Shown: positions 1 to 7,214 of the stretch, in pieces
Numbering within the stretch: the stretch's first letter is position 1
How the letters are laid out: the number at the start of each line of letters is the position of its first letter
Assembly (NCBI GenBank): GCA_015501595.1
Contig: JADNRX010001397.1
Location: 1-10,057 of the forward strand
DNA from: Hymenopellis radicata
Lineage: Eukaryota; Basidiomycota; Agaricomycetes; Agaricales; Physalacriaceae
DNA length: 10,057 nt
Reading direction: 5' to 3'
The notes under the pieces: model-generated
Told to the model about the DNA's origin: nothing
The model's input: the letters and a program-made list of their open reading frames with translations, nothing else
Databases searched by the model: none
Program-made: the position numbers and the translations under genes

Positions 1-1700
1 TTGGTGCGTCGTCTTTCTAGCGGACGATGACCCTACTCACTAACCATCCTTTGGTCAGACGTCGAGCAGGCCGTCGGGAACTCGCGTTGAGCTTGGACGG
101 TATGTTCTCTTGTGCGCCTTTCACGACCCCATTCCTTACTGTCCCTATAGATTCCAACAGCTATCTTCATGGCCATCCGACGACCACGACGACGACTTCT
201 TGGGGCGACTTTGCTCGTCCGTCTACTTAGTTTGACACTGGCGCCGACGAGCACCAAGATTCGGTATTGAATTGTACGTATCTCGTTAATTCCTTGTTTA
301 GGCTTTACTGATGCCCACGACAGAGGTCCAGACTATGATGCTTTCCTTGACGTCGTCGGCCATATGGGACGTTGTCTTCGCGACGCGTCCTTTTCCCATT
401 TGGCTTCGTGCTGGTGGGAAGGCGACGACAACAGGGCTTCGCCACGCTCAACGTTACCCGAACGGGTGTCTTCACCAAGACCGCCGCCATATTCCGAAGG
501 ATATGCATTGCACCGCGTTTCAAGGACGGCCTGTGAGCGCTATAGCCGCCTCGTGATTGATGGTCATGATACCATCGACTCCTTGTACGCAGTATGGACG
601 GCGTCTCTTCATGATTGGTCTGCGGTACGTCTCTCAAGATTGACGTGAATACCCTTGTACTAATGACATTTTCCAGACGTCTCTGAATCCATTCAGGAAT
701 CGACGGCGGCGGTACTTCTCTTCATAGGCCAGCTTTCTCACATCGTCTTATCCGGACTTGCCGCCTATGACTGGGGATCGCCCGACGTTGTTCCACCATG
801 ATGTAGGGCGCGACGTCGGGATTCTGAACCCGACGGAGAGGACGCCCCTCGCTTCGAGGGATGACGACTCTAGGACCATCTGTACCCAGCTGGGACACAC
901 TGGCAGCGTCGTTATGCAAAGGTGAGATTCTTAAATTTGCCTAATTCTTCAGAAACTGATATTGTCCTTTAGATGTGAGTACGAGGTCGTATGATGACTG
1001 AAGTTGAAGGAACGGGACCGTGGAATGGGAGTAGGCCGTCGTTATTGGTCCTACAACGTGCGCTGAACCCGCCAGATGTGGCGCGAGTGGAGGGCGGAGT
1101 TGAGATGGTGCAAGCAATGCGACTCAGAGAAGGAGGATATCGTTGCGAACGCTCTCGTACGACGCGGAGACCAGCGGCACTCGTTTCACGCCGCGGTGAG
1201 CTTTCCAAATTCAAGTCCGTTCTTACCAAGTTGACATTTCTTTAGACTTATATTTCGTCGAGCGCTGAGATTGGACTAGCCGTGTTCTCTCGGTTCGGAC
1301 GACGACGACTTGACCAAGTCCTTCCTTCGTAAGTCATAATGGTTGTTAACCTTGTTGATACTAACCTTGTGATCTCACTAGACTTTGACTGCGGTGACAT
1401 GGTACACAGTTACCCGTGCATCCAGGCCCCGCGCCGGAGCTAATGGCGAAGTTGTATGCCTTTGCTGTGTCCGCCCCGTCCAGCAGGTATACTAAACTCG
1501 GGCGGTATTCGTCGGTTCCTTCAATAGATAGCAGTAGTACCCTTAGTTTACATTGTATCTTTGACCGGTAGTTCACGTACTCCATAGTAAGTCCTCTCTC
1601 ATTTTCTGAGACTGCCTTCATACTGACAAGTATGCGTAGTATACAGGGTTCGAGTTCCACTTTCCTCTAAGTTTGATTTCACCGCATCGACGGCTTCCGC
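1..1700 (+). pseudogene. Relic of a multi-exon gene of unknown family
   Basis: I do not recognise the protein. The gene is inferred from a regular series of intron-like segments with good donors and acceptors: 100-150, 274-301 (only 28 bp), 625-676, 922-972, 1196-1245, 1329-1381 and probably 1587-1646. Most are 50-53 bp; 625-676 has a CTAAT and 1329-1381 a CTAAC branch point. Between them, coding-like peptides appear in changing frames, for example DYDAFLDVVGHMGRCLRDAS (about 337-396), GFATLNVTRTGVFTKTAAIF (from about 436), a stretch ending DTIDSLYAVWTASLHDWS (to 621), VLLFIGQLSHIVLSGLAAYDW in exon 4, and DSEKEDIVANALVRRGDQRH in exon 5. The join across 1196-1245 stays in frame and continues to TYISSSAEIGLAVFSRFG. 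Several frame changes within exons indicate a pseudogene, or poor assembly. The 5' end lies outside the window; a further acceptor may sit at 58. The 3' end is uncertain. Gene-like nature is fairly sure, function unknown. Confidence 0.55.
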
Positions 1701-2143
1701 CAAGCACCACCACCCTCAACATCCCCACACGCACCACCTACAGTAACAACACGATACCCCCCGAAGTTACCATACTCATGCATACGGGGAGGGAACGACG
1801 TGAGGTGCCGTGCAGACGAAGGTCTTGTACGACATGTACTGCTAAGCCGTCCCGTTGTGGATGCTTGATGAGCTCTGCGAGAATAGCATTAACCGCCGTC
1901 GCGACGTTAAGGGAAAGCCTCTGCGAGGGTCTTACGGTCTAGAGCGCTCATTTCGGTCGACCGAAAAGGTCGGGACAAGAGCGGCAACAGAAGGTTGCTA
2001 TTCAGAGGATTTCTGTGGCGTCTCCGGGGTTCACGAGTCAATAGTACAAACGGATACTTGATACAAAATAGATGTACATGTTGGTACAGGGGACACGAGC
2101 CGAAAGTGTATCAATGTTCGCTGGCGCGAATCAGTGTACAGTC
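1701..2143. other. Intergenic stretch without a recognised gene
   Basis: Short open frames exist here on the plus strand (for example 1673-1942 and 1855-2061), but they overlap in different frames. They show no intron signals, family motif or convincing amino-acid pattern. The only distinct structure is the palindrome at 1951-1966. The stretch separates the 3' end of the left-hand plus-strand relic from the 3' end of the minus-strand DUF4246 relic, so it would be a convergent intergenic region. Confidence 0.5.
1951..1966. promoter_or_regulatory. 16-bp perfect palindrome with CGG-N4-CCG core
   Basis: TTTCGGTCGACCGAAA is a perfect inverted repeat. The core CGG TCGA CCG has the everted/inverted triplet layout bound by fungal Zn(II)2Cys6 regulators in general. 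It lies between two convergent relics rather than upstream of a clear start, so a regulatory role is only a possibility. Confidence 0.25.
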
Positions 2144-2802
2144 TCATATACCCATAAAAGCGACGTACCACAAATTAAACCCAACCTGATACTTCTTCTT
2201 CGTATGCGTTGTCACAAACCTCGACCGCTCCTTCATCAGCGCCTTCCTCTCCTTCTTCGTCTCCTCCCTCGTACAAGTGAACGTCAAAATATACTCACAG
2301 ATGACATCCACAATTTCCATTGGTAGACGCGAGTCAAGCAGTGCGTCGCGGCACTCGTTTGCAGCCCATTCGTATTGCCGCGGGGCACGGACGTCGTTGA
2401 GGGGACCTTAATGTCGGGGTTGACCAGGAACAAGGCGAGGATCTTGCGGTGGCCGGGTTTGGTGGCGTCTGCGAGTTTGAAGGGTTGGACCTGTGCGAAC
2501 GGCTCACTCTACAAGTCCTGATATTAGAGGAGGAACAACGGACTTGATGTTGGTACACATTAGGGAAAGCGATGCAGCGCCCTTGGCACGTCCTCACGTC
2601 ACCCAGTTCTTGAACAAGCGGATGGCCACTACAGACGTCATAGTTTGTTGAATCGAAGAATGTGACACAGATAAGTGCTCACCGCCCAAGTCCATAGATG
2701 AGATAGGTGCATTCCTCATCTTCTTGGCCGTGATAAAGCGGCTCGACAAACAGATGTCCGGAAGGCAAGACGAGATTCGCCAATGTTGTCCTCGTCATAG
2801 TA

Positions 2803-2853
2803 CTAAATAATTGCGGTGAATACAAGGTGAAGACGGAGGGGAAAGAGACTTGC
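2803..2853 (-). other. Probable GC-AG intron in the DUF4246 relic
   Basis: On the minus strand the donor is GCAAGT (2853-2848) and the acceptor ATTTAG (ending 2803), length 51 bp. Removing it joins IVATFIY to YYDEDNIGESRLAFR in frame, which restores the conserved family stretch of the type MLNE-IVAT-YYYD-ENI. No GT donor in this segment gives that join. GCAAGT is the usual form of the minor GC donor class. Confidence 0.65.
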
Positions 2854-3434
2854 GTAGATGAAGGTTGCCACAATTTCTTCGTTCAGCATGCCTATAACAG
2901 CGCAGGTTCATGAGAGGGTGCTATAGTCAACATAAGCAGTTTACTTACCTTCCACGTGCCAACTTCCGCCAGCATACGATGGGTTTCCGGCGTGAGCACA
3001 ATATTAGCGAGCTTGACGATAATCTGAAGCGTCGCGCCAGCAAGGGACACGGTCTTCTTCACCCCGTCAAGTGCTCCGTCATACGTAGGTAACGGTCTCG
3101 GCAGCCGCTTCGTCAAACTGTTCTCGAACTCTTCGTAATCCTTATTCTTCCACCCCTGCGAGTTGATACCAAACTGGTCCGGACGGGGCACCCCAATCGA
3201 CTTGCCGTCCTTTTCCCAGATACACGGGATAGTATGGACCTGCTCGTTGTTCTTTGTGTCGTGGTTCCACCGAGGCTCCGTCACCATGCGGGCTTTCGAC
3301 AGCCGGGTGCTTGAGATCAGAGAGTACGCGTTCGAACATGGGTACTGCGCGCGCGACGAGCTCTTCAATGACGGGGTACAGATCTGCGTGGGCATTCGAC
3401 GTAAATTGTTGATGTATGAGCCTTTGGAGAGCGT

Positions 3435-3442
3435 GGCAGTGC
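3435..3442. repeat. Target-site duplication, left copy
   Basis: GGCAGTGC is identical to 4176-4183. In the interrupted gene it belongs to the codons for G-T-A on the minus strand. Only one copy is needed to restore the reading frame. Confidence 0.85.
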
Positions 3443-3457
3443 ACCTATAGAAATAGG

Positions 3458-3505
3458 TAGGATATCCTATCTCCAATTATTTAGTAGGATAGGATAGGAT
3501 AGGAT
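3458..3505 (+). repeat. Left 48-bp inverted repeat of the element
   Basis: The reverse complement of 4112-4159 matches this segment at 47 of 48 positions by eye; the mismatch is C/T at position 17. The outer part is self-complementary (GGATATCC) and the inner part is four TAGGA-type units, the type of subterminal repeat that transposases of DNA elements commonly bind. Confidence 0.9.
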
Positions 3506-3564
3506 AAGGTGTATATTGATAAATAAATATAATCTATACTTAAATATGCTTAAATAAAAGTGAT

Positions 3565-3649
3565 ATAAGCAGGGATTGAACCATTGACCACCAGCATCAG
3601 AGTGTCATGTGACTTATTACAAGCATTATTACCATTGAGCTAAGAGGCT
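3565..3649 (-). ncRNA. tRNA-like (pol III A/B box) module, left arm
   Basis: On the minus strand TAGCTCAATGG (3642-3632) matches the A-box pattern and GGTTCAATCCC (3582-3572) the B-box pattern. The box spacing is longer than in an intronless tRNA, the T-stem does not pair well and no acceptor stem closes, so this is not a working tRNA. It is probably a tRNA-derived piece captured by the element. A related copy in opposite orientation lies at 3937-4025. Confidence 0.5.
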
Positions 3650-3699
3650 TTAATATATAATAAAGCTAATTGTCTTATACTTGGTCAAATTTAAGATAA

Positions 3700-3784
3700 G
3701 TTAGGATCGGTTAGGATGGTTAGGAGGTTAGGATAGGTTAGGATGGTTAGGAGGTTAGGGGTTAGAAGGTTAGGGTAGGTTAGC
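3700..3784 (+). repeat. Telomere-like GGTTAGGA tract
   Basis: Degenerate short tandem repeat built of GGTTAGGAT, GGTTAGGAG and GGTTAGGG variants, with a few exact TTAGGG units. TTAGGG is the common telomere unit in many fungi. The tract sits in the centre of the inserted element, so it is more likely a microsatellite of the element than a chromosome end. Confidence 0.75.
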
Positions 3785-3830
3785 AGTGGGTAAAGACGTT
3801 AAATAATAACTTAAAGAAAGAATTTATCTT

Positions 3831-3857
3831 GTTAGGGCAAGCTATGCTTGCCCTAAC
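3831..3857. repeat. 12-bp perfect hairpin in the element centre
   Basis: GTTAGGGCAAGC and GCTTGCCCTAAC form a perfect 12-bp stem around the loop TAT. An additional outer pair, TTATCTTG (3824-3831) and CAAGATAA (3881-3888), adds a second possible stem. Confidence 0.85.
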
Positions 3858-3936
3858 TTGTTATTATAATTTATTATTATCAAGATAATATAAGAAAAGA
3901 CTCTATATCCTTACATTAATATAGTCTTATTTAAAG

Positions 3937-4025
3937 ACCTTATAGTCTAAGAGTTATAATGCTTGAAATAAGTCATGTGACTCTATTATTCATGTGGTCA
4001 CAGGTTCAATCCCTGTTATTACCCT
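3937..4025 (+). ncRNA. tRNA-like module, right arm, inverted relative to the left one
   Basis: This shares the core TAATGCTTGNAATAAGTCA, then TGAC, CTCT and TGGTCA blocks, and GGTTCAATCCC (4003-4013), with the minus-strand module at 3565-3649. Here the T-arm is intact: stem ACAGG/CCTGT around the loop TTCAATC (4000-4016). The A-box region TAGTCTAAGAG is degraded. No matching acceptor stem is seen, so it is a tRNA relic or a pol III promoter-like unit. Confidence 0.5.
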
Positions 4026-4111
4026 TTGATTAATAGGTGATTTAAAATAGGATAGAATAGGATTATTTGATTTTAATATATAAATTAAAATAATAGCTAT
4101 TTAATATAGTA

Positions 4112-4159
4112 ATCCTATCCTATCCTATCCTACTAAATAATTAGAGATAGGATATCCTA
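4112..4159 (-). repeat. Right 48-bp inverted repeat of the element
   Basis: This is the partner of 3458-3505 in inverted orientation. It has the same GGATATCC outer palindrome and TCCTA repeats on the inner side. Confidence 0.9.
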
Positions 4160-4175
4160 TCATATTCGGTTGCTG

Positions 4176-4183
4176 GGCAGTGC
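4176..4183. repeat. Target-site duplication, right copy
   Basis: GGCAGTGC is identical to 3435-3442. It is contiguous with the upstream coding sequence DFLIDDNGTA read on the minus strand. Confidence 0.85.
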
Positions 4184-4538
4184 CATTGTCGTCGATGAGA
4201 AAGTCGGAGGGCAGCCACGCAAAGGCGGTGGACACGAATCCCGCAGGACCACCCGGGGGCGCCAGAAAGTCGAAGCCGCCATGCTCGGATTTTTGTAAGG
4301 ACTTTCCATAAGCGATGGGGTAGAGGGAGGGATGTACGAGGTCGAGGACTTGGTTGTTGGAACCTGGATGCCAATCCTTTTCTTCACCTTCTAGTTCTTC
4401 AACTCCTGCTAAGAGGCGGCCGAGCAGTTCTGGCGCCACCAAGGCATCCGACTTCCACACACGTTCGTAACAGGCGATCTCGATTTCATTCTCACGAATA
4501 CGCGCATAAGCCTCCAGTTCTTGCAAGACATAGTCGAT

Positions 4539-4585
4539 CTTGAGTTAGGTAAGTCCCATATCCATAGTAGCCACACCGCGCTTAC
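4539..4585 (-). other. 47-bp intron in the DUF4246 relic
   Basis: On the minus strand the donor is GTAAGC at 4585 and the acceptor CAAG at 4539, with a CTAAC branch site a few bases upstream of the acceptor. Removal joins LTVEM to IDYVLQELEAY in phase 0, which matches the continuous helical region expected of the family. Confidence 0.8.
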
Positions 4586-5284
4586 CATTTCTACTGTTAG
4601 CTTCCATTCTTCCTCGTCACGATTCTGGTCAAGAGCCTCCTGTCGCCACTTGGCCAGGATCTCGGGATTCTTCATCTTCTGTTGCCAGTCCGGCTTGTCA
4701 CGTATAGCAGCCGACAGAGCGCACATTTCAAGTTCGACAATGCTACGCGGCGCGTCTCCCCATTCGTGCGGTGTGTGAAAGTTGTCGCTTTCGGCGACCA
4801 GGAAGGGATGCGGGTAAGAGTCTTTGAACACCGTCATGGCGTGCTTGTGTGCTAGTACGCAGGAATCCCGCACGTCGTTGGGGTGCATGGGCTTGGGGTA
4901 CCGGGCACGCTGGCCTTCCTCCGTAGGAATGTCGAACCATTCTCTCTTGATTGTCAGATACTTCCCTTCGTTTCGCGAGATGATATATTCTGCAGGAATA
5001 CCGTCGCCGCCGGTATTGGAAATGATGGCAGGAATATCGTGGTCGGGATTGACATGATGGTGGAAGGAGCGAAAAGATTACTTCAACAAGTTTGTTCTTC
5101 TTAACTGCCTGGAGAAAGATTGATCGCCGATCGTGCCGTGGACCACAACTAGTAGAGCAGTTGGCATTCCAGCGAGACGATAATGCGAGCGCCTGAACTG
5201 CCGATGGCATGTCCAAGGGCAACAGCACCACTACGAAGATGATAAGAACGCTTAAACACAGAACTGGATCGACGATGATGGGTG

Positions 5285-5690
5285 CTGTCGTCGTGAGTGG
5301 GGTGTCATGGGTGGGGTGTACTTCTTCGGGTGTGCTTGGTGAGAAGTGCTTCTTCGGGTGGTCTCTGTCGTCTCTCCTTCTCTTCGTGGTCGCGTGAGGA
5401 GATGTCTTCTGCGGGTCGTGTCTTCCTCTATCCTGTGGCTGTGCTTAGTCGTGATGTCTCCTCTTCGTGTGTGGGGTGATCTTCTCCTCATGGGTATCAT
5501 GTCGTCTTCCTGGGCGGGTCCTTCGCACATGCGTGGTGTGGCTGTGCTTGGTCGTGGGGTCTGTCTCTTCATGGGTGGGCCGTCTTCGTGGGCGGGTCAT
5601 CTCCTCCTCGTGGGTGGGCTCTCCGGGCGTGCTTCGTGTGGACGTGCCTTCTTCGGGTGTGCTGGTCATCTCTTCTGCCTCCTCTTCGCG
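5285..5690. repeat. G+T-rich, A-poor degenerate tandem repeat
   Basis: The plus strand is strikingly poor in A and rich in G and T. Motifs such as TGTGCTTGGTCGTG, CTTCGTGGGTGGG and CATGGGT recur; CATGGGT with the following CGTCTTC...GGGCGGGTC repeats about 82 bp apart (near 5488 and 5570), and GTGGCTGTGCTTNGTCGTG about 100 bp apart (near 5440 and 5543). Open frames exist on both strands, up to 174 codons on plus, but only because the low-complexity composition lacks stop codons. I read no gene here. Confidence 0.65.
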
Positions 5691-5699
5691 AGTCGTGAA

Positions 5700-5865
5700 G
5701 ACGCGTCATGCGCGCTGTGCTTCTCGCAGGTCGCGGGTTCAATTCAGACGTGTGTCGTGCAAATCGATATATTTGCGGGTCGTGTCGCGCTGCCTCGTCA
5801 TGGTGGTAGTCTCAAAGGAGAAGTTTCGTGTTCAAATCAGAAGCATGCAATATATTTTGTACCAG
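5700..5865 (+). repeat. Two decayed tRNA-like segments in tandem
   Basis: GGGTTCAATTC (5735-5745) and GTGTTCAAATC (5828-5838) resemble B boxes and are 93 bp apart. Each is followed by CAGA and then, after a gap, by a related TGCAA...TATATTT tail. The bases before each (GCAGGTCGC, GGAGAAGTTTC) look like the variable loop and T-stem of tRNA genes. No convincing A box or acceptor stem is visible. A tRNA-derived SINE remnant is the best guess. Confidence 0.3.
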
Positions 5866-5930
5866 ACTAGGCCGAATAAGGTAATTACAAGCTAATCAAA
5901 ATAAATCGCCACTACCATCATAGTGCCCTG

Positions 5931-6251
5931 CTAAGTCGAGCTGGTCTTCTCGGCCGAGATCCAAACCGGAAGAGGTCCGTTACCCAGGAATGGGGCTGGT
6001 GAGTGCAGCATTAGATCTCTCACAGCTAGAATAAAAAAAAAGAAGTCTCGGGTGCTGATTACGCTGCTCCAGGGAGGGCGGGCAGGATACCAGGCTAAAT
6101 ACCACCTGCGCGCAAGGTCGGTTCGGGTGGAGGCAAAATGACCCCCACCATCCCAAATCCTGGCTCGCACAGGCCCCGTCTTGGGCAGCCGAAGCTGTGG
6201 TACTTGCCCCAGCACACACGGACAAAATAAAAGGTTGAATAAGGGTGTCAT
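5931..6251 (-). CDS. Doubtful 106-codon ORF with hydrophobic N-terminus
   Basis: An ATG at 6251 opens a frame whose N-terminus, MTPLFNLLFCPCVLG, is hydrophobic and signal-peptide-like, ending with a stop near 5931. An overlapping frame (about 5980-6240) is also open and Cys-rich (SVCAGAS, DGACASQDLGWWGSFC). Neither is a known family to me. A poly-T run on this strand (6040-6031) encodes four Phe residues in the first frame, which argues against real coding. It may be chance, or the 3' part of the transcription unit starting near 6744. Confidence 0.18.
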   Translation of the reverse strand: MTPLFNLLFCPCVLGQVPQLRLPKTGPVRARIWDGGGHFASTRTDLARRWYLAWYPARPPWSSVISTRDFFFFILAVRDLMLHSPAPFLGNGPLPVWISAEKTSST

Positions 6252-6402
6252 CTGTGAGCCACTGCGACGTACCGTGCTGCCTCTAATTCACAGCACTTAA
6301 GCACGCGAGTCGAGGCAGGAACAAGACCGAGAACTAGAAATCAGCACAACGCGCATACCGGGAATCGAACAGAGCACCAAGACAGTAGTCAAAAAAAGGT
6401 GT

Positions 6403-6460
6403 CTAGACAATAAACACGTTAGTCGAGGATGACGGTAAAAGGCAAGAGGCACTTACTCAC
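6403..6460 (-). other. Second intron-like segment of the minus-strand unit
   Basis: Donor GTGAGTAAGT at 6460, CTAAC branch site at 6422-6418 and acceptor TCTAG ending at 6403, 58 bp. All three signals are near-ideal for a basidiomycete intron, which supports a spliced minus-strand transcript even though the reading frame is unclear. Confidence 0.5.
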
Positions 6461-6514
6461 ACATCGGGGAAGCTAACCAGCTCTAGAGAGTTGGCTAAGT
6501 AGTTAGCCGTGTCC

Positions 6515-6706
6515 TTAGTACACGAATAGATACAGCCTTCGTTGAAACAAATGCGAACAAGTCGGACACCACGAAGGAGAAGGCTACACAAGCAACCAGT
6601 CAGATCATGGTGACGGCAACGGACAAGATGCACTCACAAGACAAATCAACACCGGGACGAGGAGGACGGAGACACGACAGTAGACAAGAGGAAAGCGGGC
6701 AAGCAT
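6515..6706 (-). CDS. Possible small secreted or membrane peptide, two exons
   Basis: Model: exon 1 6706-6638, intron 6637-6584, exon 2 6583-6515. Exon 1 encodes 23 residues, MLARFPLVYC followed by a run of V and L (SVLLVPVLICL), typical of a signal peptide or membrane anchor. The intron is 54 bp with donor GTGAGT, branch CTGAC and acceptor TGTAG. Exon 2 in phase adds 22 residues with two Cys before TAA. A TATA box lies 63 bp upstream of the ATG. A second frame of exon 2 (FNEGCIYSCTKDTANYLANS...) looks more protein-like and runs up to another good donor at 6460, but is out of phase with exon 1, so the gene may be broken or the true start different. An in-frame ATG at 6748 is too close to the TATA box. 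Family unknown. Confidence 0.28.
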
Positions 6707-6768
6707 AGTAACAGCGTAACGGCGAGAAGGAAAGATGGGTGATGGCATTCACGTCAATTCCACTGGCC

Positions 6769-6774
6769 TTTATA
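6769..6774 (-). promoter_or_regulatory. TATA box of the small minus-strand unit
   Basis: On the minus strand TATAAA (within GGTATAAAGG) is followed about 30 bp downstream by a pyrimidine-rich stretch (CATCACCCATCTTTCCTTC, around 6743-6725), as in fungal core promoters. A start codon and a good intron follow at sensible distances. Confidence 0.45.
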
Positions 6775-6779
6775 CCTCT

Positions 6780-7200
6780 CGATATTAGAGTTTGATATAG
6801 TGGGCGCGCGTCTGGGCCCGAAATCACTAAGCGACTGACTCATGCGCAGTGCGCGCGCTCCGCCGCATCAGAACTAGAAATGTGGCGAAACTTTTGTTCT
6901 TGATGTATTCTCACTCCCGTGGCGTAGTTCGACGCGGGTTGTTATTGGGATTGGACAGATACATAGATCATTATCCTAGCTGCTTTGTAGAGTACTGTAG
7001 CTCGAAAATAAGAATGTGGTATTAGCCGTACATTCCGGATTCTGCAGGGCGGTCTTAGTAACTGATTGCAACGAATATTACAGTCTGAAGGCACGTACCT
7101 CACTTCAGTCTATACACAATCGGAAAGCTTGGATCCAGCGCTCCTTGACGTGCTAGGAGTCAGCAGTAAGTTGAATACTTCATTGAATTTACCTTCGTGA
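6780..7200. other. Unassigned stretch
   Basis: Apart from the far-upstream region of the minus-strand unit, I see no gene, clear repeat or structured element here. No convincing open frame or intron pair could be found on either strand. Confidence 0.5.
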
Positions 7201-7214
7201 AGTAGCCCATCGAG

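Larger units (their letters stand above)
3443..4175. mobile_element. Non-autonomous hAT-like foldback element (733 bp)
   Basis: The element interrupts the DUF4246 coding sequence and has no coding capacity. It is flanked by the 8-bp direct repeat GGCAGTGC (3435-3442 and 4176-4183). Removing the element with one repeat copy gives NGTATLSKGSYINNL in a single frame, so the boundaries are well fixed. Just inside the ends lie 48-bp inverted repeats (3458-3505 and 4112-4159, one mismatch) that begin with the self-complementary TAGGATATCCTA and end in tandem TAGGA units. Further inside are two tRNA-like modules in divergent orientation, a GGTTAGGA-rich tract and a hairpin. An 8-bp duplication, terminal/subterminal repeats and absence of a gene fit a hAT-type MITE. 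The outermost 15-17 bases at each end match each other poorly, so the superfamily call is tentative. It is A+T-rich compared with the surrounding gene. Confidence 0.8.
2144..5210 (-). pseudogene. DUF4246-family protein, transposon-interrupted and frameshifted
   Basis: Fungal DUF4246 protein relic; the biochemical role of the family is not established. Landmarks in order: possible start ATG at 5210; an open stretch 5077-4586 with HHHVNPDHDIPAIISNTGG, YPKPMHPNDVRDSC and SAAIRDKPDWQQKM; intron 4585-4539; WHPGSNNQVLDLVHPSLYPI and TAFAWLPSDF; a 733-bp element at 3443-4175; GSYINNL, HADLYPVIEELVARAVPMFE and VLTPETHRMLAEVGTW; intron 2948-2892; MLNEEIVAT; GC-AG intron 2853-2803; YYDEDNIGESRLAFR; YHGQEDEECTYLIYGLGR; intron 2682-2629; GRCIAFPNVYQHQ; possible 35-bp intron 2543-2509; ADATKPGHRKILALFLVNPD; QYEWAANECRDALLDSRLPM; LMKERSRFV...FNL; stop 2146-2144. 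That is about 690 codons, close to full length. Frame breaks are seen near 3405, 3300, 2892, 2760 and 2383, and probably near 5060. The H in NVYQHQ and the R in PGHRKIL recall the distal His/Arg of 2-oxoglutarate oxygenases, which is inference only. The family call is firm; non-function is very likely. Confidence 0.85.

Noticed and set aside
3700..3784. A true chromosome end or interstitial telomere
   Set aside because: The repeats are degenerate and lie inside a bounded transposable element with target-site duplications.
3458..4159. TA target-site duplication and element ends at GGATATCC (Tc1/mariner-like)
   Set aside because: An 8-bp duplication outside these points, with exact restoration of the DUF4246 frame, gives a better-supported boundary. 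The TA reading leaves unexplained extra bases in the gene.
5346..5895. Open frames of 174 and 142 codons on the plus strand
   Set aside because: They lie mostly in the low-complexity G+T-rich repeat, overlap each other in different frames and give repetitive peptides without family motifs.
6334..6359. Another minus-strand intron, GTATGC...CTGATTTCTAG
   Set aside because: It would be only about 25 bp, and no frame is improved by removing it.
6358..6480. Possible minus-strand tRNA ending in the B-box-like GTTCGATTCCC
   Set aside because: A T-run that would stop pol III lies between it and any upstream A box, no cloverleaf closes, and the region overlaps a good pol II-type intron.
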